A stretch of 21,833 nt of DNA, taken from NCBI GenBank assembly GCA_002314565.1, contig DCGL01000148.1:1-21833 (forward strand), given 5' to 3'. Position numbers and translations under genes: made by a program. This stretch comes from Clostridiales bacterium UBA1779. GTDB taxonomy: Bacteria; Bacillota; Clostridia; Oscillospirales; CAG-272. The notes under the pieces were generated by a model, which saw nothing but the letters and a program-made list of their open reading frames with translations, was not told the DNA's origin and ran no database searches. Positions 1-6,749 of this stretch are shown here, one piece after another. Position 1 is the first letter of the stretch. Each line of letters starts with the position of its first letter.

Positions 1-3
1 GCA

Positions 4-68
4 ATTTTGCACCACCACTTACGTCCCCTGGCTACATTTTGCACCACCACTTACGTCCCCCGGCTACA
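4..68. repeat. Two tandem copies of a 32-bp repeat, possible insertion-sequence end
   Basis: The segment GCACCACCACTTACGTCCCC occurs at 9 and again at 41, and the similarity covers the whole 32-bp period with one C/T difference near the end of each unit. There are no spacers between the copies. Read from the minus strand each unit begins TGTAGCC and the block starts with TG at position 68. IS21-family elements often carry several tandem copies of a short repeat at their ends and have TG/CA tips, so this may be the terminus of such an element lying to the left. No transposase is in the window, so this is inference; an ordinary intergenic tandem repeat is also possible. Confidence 0.6.
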
Positions 69-74
69 AATCTG

Positions 75-106
75 AAAAAAATCAGGCTGCCGGAAGGCAG
101 CCTGAT
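75..106 (-). terminator. Intrinsic terminator of the GldA/F/G-DUF4340 operon
   Basis: A perfect 11-bp stem (ATCAGGCTGCC with GGCAGCCTGAT) closes on a four-base loop. On the minus strand it is followed directly by a run of seven T. It lies a few bases after the TAA of the DUF4340 gene, so it is the Rho-independent end of the leftward operon. Confidence 0.93.
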
Positions 107-112
107 ACGTAA

Positions 113-2329
113 TTAATACTTTGAGATGGGGTCGACGGATTCGCCTGCGATAACGCGGCCGGCGTCGGTGACCATTTTGTCGGTGAAGGAGCGCAATACG
201 TAGAATTCTCCTGTTCCGCCGTTGACGGTGATCATTGAATGGCGCTCGGAGTATGCGTAGTAGCGGAATACGTACTCAGGGAAGCCTTCGTAGATTGTCT
301 TAATCGTAATCTTGACCTGAGTGCCCTTGTCGGGGTCTGCGGTGTAGGCGGCAATCTGCTCATCGGTAAGACCGAAGTAGCCGTCGTGTACGTCACCTTC
401 GAGGGATGCGTAAAGCATCGACTGATAGAACTTGCGGAAGGTTGACATACCGTATCTTAAATACTTCGTGCTCTTTCCGTTGGCGTCCGTGATGATTACG
501 TAGTTTGCGGTTATCTGGTTGACAACCGTTCCGTCCACGCCTTCGATTGAGCCGGTGATTACCGTGCAGACGTCGCCGAGTTCGTTGTAAGCTCCCATGG
601 CACCGTCGATGGTGCAAGTGGTGCCTTCGGAATTGACGGCCGTAATCTTATCCTTGGTAATCGTCCAGGTAAAGCCCTTCTTGTCCGTGATGGTGTATGA
701 GGAGAAGGCTGCAACGGTGTTGCCCTTGCTGTCCTTGCCCGTCATCGTCATCTTATCTGAGGCAATCGTCGTGTTTTCCTTGGCCTTCTGTGAGTACGTC
801 GGATTCGACATTGAGTCTGACTGCGAGTTGTCAAGCGTGAAGGTGTAGGTTTCGTCTGCCGTTTCGACGGTGACTTCCTTCGCCCAGGCGATGTTCATAT
901 CGAAATATGCGGAATCAACCCAGTCGATAAGCTTATAATCAAGGAAGAGAAGCGATTCAGAGGGAACTTCGACGATCATATCGTAAATCGCGGAGTTCAT
1001 ATAATAAGTTCCGCGCTCTGTAAGAGCACTGATGTAAATCATGTGGTCGATGTCCTGGAACTCAAAATAAATCGCATATGCGGGATTGTCAAGTCCGTAG
1101 GTTTTCAGATCTTCTTCGGTAACCCCGAGCTTAGTAACTCCGACAAAGCTCATAGTGTAGAAGGACTGAAGAGCGGCGTCGGCGCTGTTTGAATCCATAA
1201 GGTAATTTTCGGGGAACTGCAGATTGTATGCTCTGGTATGATAGAACGTTCCGAAACGGGAATCCATATCCCAGAATGAGAAGCATACGAAGGGGGTCGT
1301 CTGGTAATTCGGGTCTGCCTCGAACTTTGCAAGCTCATCACCCTTGACAATCATAAAATTCGTGACATCAAAGTAGGTGTTGAGTGTCATGGGGTAGCAG
1401 ACGACGGGACTTACGAATTCTTCAATCGGAAGGTCGAGTATGTTTTCGACGTTTTCGGCGGTCTGGGTCGTGTCGTACATCGAGATGACAGAACCGTCAA
1501 CCGAGTAATTCATAATATAAACGGCGTCTCTTGCAGTGTATCTGACGTAGTAGCCGTTACCGGAGGGAATGGCGTCGCCGACCTGGACGGTATATGAGTT
1601 TCCGTTGATGTCCGTCATACGGTACCAGGCAGGAGAATACTCGTAATCGTTGCCGTTTTCGTCTTTTCTCGTTGCCTTTGCAAGGCCGTACTCACTGTAT
1701 TCGCCCTTTTCGTCCTTTATCGGGTCTTCAATTTTCATTGAAGTCAGGGTGTAGCCGCAGGAAACGGCGAGCGATGTGAACATCGTCTGTGAATACGGGG
1801 TTCCTTCATAGCCCTTGATCTGAACGTTGTCGTCGGCATCGCGGTAGAAGGTGAAGGTTCCGTACTGATTATGTACTTCAATCGACTGTGTGTTGTCGGA
1901 GCTCGTATGATTGAACATAAGCAGGTGCTGATTGGTACCGACGGATTCGCCCTCTTCGGTATCGACTATGGCAACTACCTCGTAGGAGCCCGTATCCGGG
2001 TCGATTTCAAGCAGGGTGGAAAGCTTTGAGGTGACGTAATAACCGTCGGTTGTCACGTCCATCTTGTTTCCGTCAAGGTCGTACAGGGCGTAAACCCCGC
2101 CGACTTCCTTGATTTTATACTTTTCACCGTCATAATCGGTGAAAGTATTTACATTAATTATATACTTGTTTACAAGCGGTATTGCAACGGCAAGAACGAC
2201 AATTACGCAGATAAGCGAGATTATTGCGTTTCTCTGTTCGCGGATAACCGAACGGCGGCGTCTTCCTTTTGCGGGCTGCTTACCGGAGGCTGCAAGTACC
2301 GATTCATCAGGCTTTTTCATGTTGTCCAT
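113..2329 (-). CDS. DUF4340-like membrane-anchored protein, last gene of the GldG-type ABC operon
   Basis: This encodes 738 residues. A basic cytoplasmic N-terminus (RRRR near residue 25) is followed by one hydrophobic segment at about 35-53, and the rest is extracytoplasmic and rich in Tyr, Thr and Asp. YGL or FGL motifs near residues 212, 410 and 650, each followed by beta-rich sequence ending in a YYV/YYM/FYV-type strand, match the repeat pattern I associate with DUF4340 proteins. Proteins of this family commonly sit next to GldG-like genes. The start is 8 bases after the stop of the GldG-like gene with a weak GAAAG upstream; Met4 is an alternative. Its biochemical role is unknown; a surface or periplasm-equivalent partner of the ABC complex is the likely location. 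No catalytic motif is recognisable. Confidence 0.8.
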   Translation of the reverse strand: MDNMKKPDESVLAASGKQPAKGRRRRSVIREQRNAIISLICVIVVLAVAIPLVNKYIINVNTFTDYDGEKYKIKEVGGVYALYDLDGNKMDVTTDGYYVTSKLSTLLEIDPDTGSYEVVAIVDTEEGESVGTNQHLLMFNHTSSDNTQSIEVHNQYGTFTFYRDADDNVQIKGYEGTPYSQTMFTSLAVSCGYTLTSMKIEDPIKDEKGEYSEYGLAKATRKDENGNDYEYSPAWYRMTDINGNSYTVQVGDAIPSGNGYYVRYTARDAVYIMNYSVDGSVISMYDTTQTAENVENILDLPIEEFVSPVVCYPMTLNTYFDVTNFMIVKGDELAKFEADPNYQTTPFVCFSFWDMDSRFGTFYHTRAYNLQFPENYLMDSNSADAALQSFYTMSFVGVTKLGVTEEDLKTYGLDNPAYAIYFEFQDIDHMIYISALTERGTYYMNSAIYDMIVEVPSESLLFLDYKLIDWVDSAYFDMNIAWAKEVTVETADETYTFTLDNSQSDSMSNPTYSQKAKENTTIASDKMTMTGKDSKGNTVAAFSSYTITDKKGFTWTITKDKITAVNSEGTTCTIDGAMGAYNELGDVCTVITGSIEGVDGTVVNQITANYVIITDANGKSTKYLRYGMSTFRKFYQSMLYASLEGDVHDGYFGLTDEQIAAYTADPDKGTQVKITIKTIYEGFPEYVFRYYAYSERHSMITVNGGTGEFYVLRSFTDKMVTDAGRVIAGESVDPISKY

Positions 2330-2337
2330 TTTTACTT

Positions 2338-3948
2338 TCAGCGTGAGTACTTTCTTCTTACCAGCACGTAAGTACCGACGGCAAGTGTGATGACGGCGGG
2401 AATTGCGATAAGGCTGATTGTCCAGGCGTTGGCTTCGGCTGTCGTGATGTTTTCGATTTCAGTGGAAGCGAAGGGCTTGTGGTCGAGGTTGACGATTACA
2501 AGCTCCTTGCCCATGGCACGCAGGGCGGAAAGCATAACGTCTTCATTTCCGTAGGTGTTGGACTGAAGCAGGGTGTTGGAAAGGAAGTCGGTTGAACCGC
2601 AGGCAAGAACATAGGAGTAATCTTCGTTCGTGTTATCAGCCATTCTGGATTCGCGTGTTACGGTCATAAGGCTGAACTGCTCAAGGTCGGTAGCAGATTC
2701 AACGGTTTTGCCTCCGGCAACCTCAACGGCGGAGTTTGAAGAAGTGAACACGTCGTAAATCGATCTTGATACGCCGTTTGAATAGTAGGAGTAATACGTG
2801 AAGTTGTTGGAGGAATCGTCCTCGTCTTCATGAACGGTCTTTGAATAGTTTGAAGCGCATGAAATTCCCATACAGTTCGGGAAGATGACCTTCGGGGGAT
2901 AGGTGTAGCGCAGTTCGGAATGCAGTGAAGCTCCGAGACCCTTTGAAGTGTAGGTTCCGACGACACCGAGACCGTCCTGAGTTACGGAATACAGAGAATC
3001 CTTTACGTAGCAGCCGACTGTGGAACCTGCAAGTCCCGTGCCGAGTGCAGTCGTTTCGTAGCGGTCAAAGGTGATGCCCCATTCCTCAAGATATTCTTCA
3101 AAGTGAGGAAGAACGGGGGATTCGGGATCCATAAACACCATCAGTGAGTTTGTTCCGTCGAGGAACTTGTCAAGCTTTTCAATTTCGGATTTGTCCGAAA
3201 TTCCGTCTTTTACAAGGAAGTCGCTGTTCGGGTTGTAAACGAGCATAAGACGGCAGTCAGCGGGAATGTCTTCGTTTGCAAGGTCGATGAGCTGAAGCTT
3301 GTAGCCTGCATCTTCAAGCATTGAAAGCAGAGCGTTTGACGAAGCGATTTCATCACTTGTCACGAAGGGTTCACCGTGGTTATACGTGATGCAGCAAATG
3401 GGGGATTCCGCCTTGGTAACTGCAAGGATACCTGCGCAGATTTTCTTTTCACCGTTATATGACCAGGGCGTCGTGCTGTCGGAGTCGTTGAAAACGAACA
3501 TGGACTTTTCAGAAAATACTCTGAATTCGCTGCCCGAAGTGATGATGATGCTGTTCGTATAAATGTTGGTCTTTGACGTCGTTTTGTAATACGATACGGC
3601 TGAAGGGTTTCTGTAAATATTTACGTTCTGGACGTGAACGTACTTGTTGGCCTTTTCAAGGCCGAGAGCGGTTGTGTAAATATAACTCTGAAGCGTATCT
3701 GACATCAGGTTGTCGGGGTCGTCGCAGAAAATGATGTAAACGTCTTTGTCGATGCCCTCAATTGCTTCAACGGCTGCATCTGACAGACTGTAAAGGCCTT
3801 CGCTTGTAAGGTCAGTGTACCAGATGAACTTATTTGCAAGCAATGAGAAGAGGGCGTTGAGAAGAATTACGACTACGATAATTGCGGCTGTAAGGGCTGC
3901 TGCTGCGCCTCCGTAGCGGAAACGGCGTGAAAGTATGCTTTTTTTCAT
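2338..3948 (-). CDS. GldG-like ABC transporter accessory protein
   Basis: This encodes 536 residues from the chosen start at 3948. An N-terminal transmembrane helix (about residues 15-40) leads into the typical WYTDLTSEGLYSLSD region, where GldG-family proteins begin their extracytoplasmic domain. The long soluble part is followed by a C-terminal helix (AIPAVITLAVGTYVL) and a short basic tail. An ATG at 3987 is in frame but would overlap the permease gene. The ATG at 3948 has AAAGGAG at a good distance, overlapping the permease stop, so it is preferred. In Bacteroidetes GldG works with GldA and GldF in gliding. In Clostridia the homologue has no established role. It probably forms a membrane complex with the permease and ATPase encoded just upstream and the DUF4340-like protein downstream. 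Confidence 0.85.
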   Translation of the reverse strand: MKKSILSRRFRYGGAAAALTAAIIVVVILLNALFSLLANKFIWYTDLTSEGLYSLSDAAVEAIEGIDKDVYIIFCDDPDNLMSDTLQSYIYTTALGLEKANKYVHVQNVNIYRNPSAVSYYKTTSKTNIYTNSIIITSGSEFRVFSEKSMFVFNDSDSTTPWSYNGEKKICAGILAVTKAESPICCITYNHGEPFVTSDEIASSNALLSMLEDAGYKLQLIDLANEDIPADCRLMLVYNPNSDFLVKDGISDKSEIEKLDKFLDGTNSLMVFMDPESPVLPHFEEYLEEWGITFDRYETTALGTGLAGSTVGCYVKDSLYSVTQDGLGVVGTYTSKGLGASLHSELRYTYPPKVIFPNCMGISCASNYSKTVHEDEDDSSNNFTYYSYYSNGVSRSIYDVFTSSNSAVEVAGGKTVESATDLEQFSLMTVTRESRMADNTNEDYSYVLACGSTDFLSNTLLQSNTYGNEDVMLSALRAMGKELVIVNLDHKPFASTEIENITTAEANAWTISLIAIPAVITLAVGTYVLVRRKYSR

Positions 3949-3961
3949 TTTTGTGCTCCTT

Positions 3962-4738
3962 TCACTTTGCCCAACGGCGGTGTTCATATACTCTGACAGT
4001 CAGGTATACGAAGATGAACGTAAGAGATAAATAATAGAGAAGCGCGGACCAGTCGAGAATTCCGTGCTGGAAGTATGAAAATCTTGAAATCACGCTGACC
4101 CAGTCGATTACGTATCTGACTGCATAGCTGCCGACCAGTGTCGTTCCTTCCGAATCCGAACCAATCTTGTTGATGATGTTGAGAACTGCCATGATGAGCA
4201 GAACGGCTATTGTCATAATTGCGGCAGACAGCTGGTTTTCGGTCATTGATGAGATGAATACGCCGATTGCGATGAATACGGCACCGATGAGCAGAACTCC
4301 GATGAGAGAACCGAAGATTTCTGCGGTCACGGGACCTATGTGAGTGATGGCGTCTTCATTGAGTGCGGCTTCTGCGGAACCTACGATGTAAAGCGGAATG
4401 AAATTGATGCAGGAGATTATCAGCGAACCTGCAAACATGGTGAAGGCTGCAAGGAACTTGCCCATAACCATACCGGTAATTGAAACCGGAGCTGTCATAA
4501 GCATCTGTTCGGTGCGCATTTTCTTTTCTTCTGCGAAGGTTCTCATTGTGAGAAGCGGGCAGACGATAATCATACAGAATATCAGACAATAGAAGTAGGT
4601 GCCTGTGCTGTACGAGCCGGTCTGCAGTGTAAAATAAGTGCAGAGTCCGGCTGCCAGAGCGAGGAAGATGCCGATAAATACAAAACCTACTGGGTTTATG
4701 AAATATGAACGCATCTCTTTTTTGAATATTGCTGTCAT
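3962..4738 (-). CDS. ABC-2 type permease, GldF-like
   Basis: This encodes 258 residues with six hydrophobic stretches, the usual size and topology of a single-domain ABC-2 permease. The N-terminus MTAIFKKEMRSYFINPVGFVF has the amphipathic start and the KE-x-x-S/F-x-x-P pattern seen in GldF and related permeases. The second segment ends in the TMRTFAEEKKMRTEQMLMTAPVS motif, which is characteristic of the family and contacts the ATPase. It lies between the ATPase gene (15-base gap) and the GldG-like gene (stop and next ribosome binding site overlap), so the three are surely co-translated. The substrate is unknown. Confidence 0.9.
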   Translation of the reverse strand: MTAIFKKEMRSYFINPVGFVFIGIFLALAAGLCTYFTLQTGSYSTGTYFYCLIFCMIIVCPLLTMRTFAEEKKMRTEQMLMTAPVSITGMVMGKFLAAFTMFAGSLIISCINFIPLYIVGSAEAALNEDAITHIGPVTAEIFGSLIGVLLIGAVFIAIGVFISSMTENQLSAAIMTIAVLLIMAVLNIINKIGSDSEGTTLVGSYAVRYVIDWVSVISRFSYFQHGILDWSALLYYLSLTFIFVYLTVRVYEHRRWAK

Positions 4739-4739
4739 A

Positions 4740-4757
4740 TCCTTTCAGTCCTTTCAG
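4740..4757 (-). repeat. 9-bp tandem duplication carrying the Shine-Dalgarno site of the permease gene
   Basis: On the minus strand CTGAAAGGA is repeated exactly twice just before the ATG at 4738. The copy next to the ATG places AAAGGA only a couple of bases from the start, too near for good use. The upstream copy puts it about 11 bases away and also contains the TGA stop of the ATPase gene. The upstream copy is therefore the likely functional site. Confidence 0.7.
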
Positions 4758-5929
4758 TCTTTCTTTTCGGCGTCGCCGTCCTGTTTGCCGCTCATTTCGG
4801 CAAAGGTGTCGGTGGCGATTGAGTGGTCGTCATAGAACTTTTCGCTGTTTTCCTCTTCGGAGGGCTTTTCGTCGTTTTGCTTGATTGCTTCGGAAGTCTT
4901 CTCGACGATGTCGGCTGCCATTTCCTTCTCGGCAGCGGCGCGGTTTGCATCGATTGAGCGGGTCTTTTTCTTTGCGAGAGTGGGGGCTTCCTTTTCGCCG
5001 GTCTTGTCGACGACGGCGATGAAGATGTCTTCAATACTCATACCGAGGGCTTCCATACCGATAAGCGGCCAGGATTTTTCGGCGAGAGTCCAGAAGAGCT
5101 TCTTGCGGATGTCGATTCCGACTTCGCTTTCAATCATATAGGTGTAGGCGTCGCCGTCACGTGCGGCAAGTGTCTCGGCATAGCAGATGCCGGGCAGATT
5201 GCGCAGCATAGCGAGAACGTCCTTCTGGGGACCGCAAATCTTTACGTTGAAGCGGCGCGTGCTTTCAACGGCTCTCGAAATGTTTTCTGTGAGCTCGTCG
5301 GCAACGATCTTACCCTTGTTGATGATTATGATTCTGTCGCAGACGGCCTGGACCTCCTGCAGAATGTGGGTGGAAAGGATAACGGTGTGTTCCTTGCCGA
5401 GGGTTCTGATGAGGTTTCTGATTTCGATAATCTGCTTCGGGTCAAGACCGATGGTCGGCTCGTCGAAAATGATTACGGGAGGGTTGCCGATAAGTGCCTG
5501 GGCAATACCGACACGCTGTTTGTATCCCTTTGAAAGGAACTTGATCTGGCGGTTCAGAACGTCCTTGATTTTTACGACGTCGCAGATTTCACCGATGTGC
5601 TTTTCTTTGTTGAAGGTGCAGCTCTTGAGGTCGTAAGCAAAAGAGAGATATTCCTTGACGGTCATATCAGGGTAAAGAGGAGGCTGTTCGGGCAGGTAAC
5701 CGATAAGGCGCTTGGCATTCATGGGGTCGTCCAGAATGTCGGCGCCTCCGACCGTGATGGTTCCGGAGGTGCTTGACAGGTAACCCGTCAGCATGTTCAT
5801 TGTCGTGCTTTTTCCGGCTCCGTTGGGACCGAGAAAACCGACGACTTCGCCTTTTTCAACTTCGAAGCTGATGTCATCGACGGCACAGAATGAACCGTAG
5901 TTCTTGACCAGATGAGAAATTTTGATCAT
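4754..5929 (-). CDS. ABC transporter ATP-binding protein, GldA/CcmA-like, with charged C-terminal extension
   Basis: This encodes 391 residues. Walker A is at 34-42 (GPNGAGKST), the Q-loop Gln at 82, the signature LSKGYKQR at 132-139, Walker B IIFDEP at 153-158, the D-loop GLD at 161-163 and the H-loop His at 188, so the ATPase is complete. The LSKGYKQR signature is typical of the GldA/multidrug ABC-2 subfamily. Residues about 200-310 form the usual accessory domain. The last 80 or so residues are rich in Glu, Lys, Ala and Ser and look disordered; most relatives of this type end near residue 310. It is the first gene of the operon and powers the permease and GldG-like protein. AAAGGA lies about 10 bases before the ATG. 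Substrate is unknown. Confidence 0.92.
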   Translation of the reverse strand: MIKISHLVKNYGSFCAVDDISFEVEKGEVVGFLGPNGAGKSTTMNMLTGYLSSTSGTITVGGADILDDPMNAKRLIGYLPEQPPLYPDMTVKEYLSFAYDLKSCTFNKEKHIGEICDVVKIKDVLNRQIKFLSKGYKQRVGIAQALIGNPPVIIFDEPTIGLDPKQIIEIRNLIRTLGKEHTVILSTHILQEVQAVCDRIIIINKGKIVADELTENISRAVESTRRFNVKICGPQKDVLAMLRNLPGICYAETLAARDGDAYTYMIESEVGIDIRKKLFWTLAEKSWPLIGMEALGMSIEDIFIAVVDKTGEKEAPTLAKKKTRSIDANRAAAEKEMAADIVEKTSEAIKQNDEKPSEEENSEKFYDDHSIATDTFAEMSGKQDGDAEKKD

Positions 5930-6024
5930 TTGGTGCGATTCCTTTCGTTATATAAGGATAAGAATGTTTTTCTGAAAAATTGCGTTTAAAACAGACAGAA
6001 TTCTTCTTATAAATATTCCGATAA

Positions 6025-6030
6025 AGTATA
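6025..6030 (-). promoter_or_regulatory. Possible extended -10 promoter element for the ABC-2 operon
   Basis: On the minus strand TGATATACT gives an extended -10 box (TG-n-TATACT) about 95 bases before the ATPase start, in an AT-rich tract. There is no good -35 hexamer at 17 bases, and a TTGAGT farther upstream could serve another -10. The assignment is tentative. Confidence 0.35.
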
Positions 6031-6147
6031 TCACATATTTATTAATATTATGTGAATTTATCACTCAACTTCCGCTTATGAAAATGAATTGCATCTGTTT
6101 TTGTTGTGAAGGATGGGCACCACGGCGGTTCCCGGAACAGTTTTCAT

Positions 6148-6177
6148 TTGACATAAGCCGTATGTGTGTGCTATAAT
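6148..6177 (+). promoter_or_regulatory. Consensus promoter of the MarR-ABC exporter operon
   Basis: TTGACA (6148-6153) and TATAAT (6172-6177) are both perfect sigma-A hexamers, separated by 18 bases, and the -10 is extended (TGCTATAAT). Transcription should start near 6184, about 65 bases before the MarR start. Such a strong promoter next to a repressor gene suggests it is normally held off. Confidence 0.85.
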
Positions 6178-6183
6178 TATTTA

Positions 6184-6197
6184 GTTGCATGCGCAAC
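6184..6197. promoter_or_regulatory. Probable MarR operator
   Basis: GTTGC-ATGC-GCAAC is an inverted repeat with five-base arms placed at the predicted transcription start, seven bases after the -10 box. TTGC/GCAA dyads of this size are typical MarR-family binding sites, and the position would block RNA polymerase. Autoregulation of the operon is inferred from position and symmetry. Confidence 0.6.
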
Positions 6198-6248
6198 GAA
6201 GGTTTGACCGGCTTTATTGCCGCAGAAAAACGAAGGAGGAAAGAAACG

Positions 6249-6749
6249 ATGCCGACTTTTATGAGGAAAATCGCAGTGATTACACGCTGCGGGGCTATGT
6301 TCCGCGCAGAAAAGCTGAACGAGCTCGGCCTCGGTGACAACCGCCACAGCTATATTCTTTCTCTTTGCCGGAATCCCGGTATATCCCAGGATGCTCTGTC
6401 AAAAAAATTGTTTATCAATAAAAGCAACGTAACGAGAACCCTTGCAACGCTTGAAAAGCTCGGATACGTATGGCGCGAGCAGTCCGCAGAGGACAAACGC
6501 GTCACTCTGGTGTATCCCACGCAGAAAGCAGTGGATACGCTTCCTAAAATCCGTGCTGTTCTGAAGGAGTGGAGAGAATTTCTCACCGAGGGCTTTACCG
6601 AAGAAGAAATCGCAGTTCTCGATGAAAGTCTGTCGAGACTTGCGTCGAGAGTCGCCGTATATGCGGAAATGTCGGAAGAAGTGCTCAACGACGAGGCCCT
6701 GAACGACAGGGAAACCGGAACGGCAGGGAAGGAAACAGACAATAAATGA
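6249..6749 (+). CDS. MarR family transcriptional regulator
   Basis: This encodes 166 residues, the normal size for a MarR dimer. The winged helix-turn-helix spans about 34-90: ISQDALSKKLFINKSNVTRTLATLEKLGYV contains the two DNA-binding helices, and the wing carries the family hallmark DKR at 82-84. The flanking helices (about 1-33 and 95-150) form the dimer interface. The start at 6249 is set by AAGGAGGA seven bases upstream; a longer frame opening at 6189 begins inside the operator and has no ribosome binding site. The stop TGA overlaps the ATG of the next gene (ATGA). It most likely represses its own operon and is released by a compound that the exporter removes; the ligand cannot be read from sequence. 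Confidence 0.93.
   Translation: MPTFMRKIAVITRCGAMFRAEKLNELGLGDNRHSYILSLCRNPGISQDALSKKLFINKSNVTRTLATLEKLGYVWREQSAEDKRVTLVYPTQKAVDTLPKIRAVLKEWREFLTEGFTEEEIAVLDESLSRLASRVAVYAEMSEEVLNDEALNDRETGTAGKETDNK

Larger units (their letters stand above)
5930..6248. other. Divergent intergenic control region
   Basis: This stretch separates the leftward GldA-type operon from the rightward MarR-ABC operon. The part next to the ATPase gene (about 5950-6060) is AT-rich and holds the likely leftward promoter. The right part has a consensus rightward promoter at 6148-6177 and an inverted repeat at 6184-6197. An 11-base palindrome GTTCCCGGAAC sits at 6128-6138, ten bases before the rightward -35 box, and could be a further protein site. 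I see no gene in it. Confidence 0.7.

Noticed and set aside
1..68. Possible CRISPR repeats
   Set aside because: The 32-bp units are directly adjacent with no spacers, and no cas gene is present.
5187..5636. A 149-codon plus-strand frame
   Set aside because: It lies fully antisense to the ABC ATPase, which has all its motifs, so it is a shadow frame.
6189..6248. Longer N-terminus for the MarR protein (start at 6189)
   Set aside because: That ATG lies inside the probable operator only a few bases after the transcription start, and the strong ribosome binding site serves 6249.
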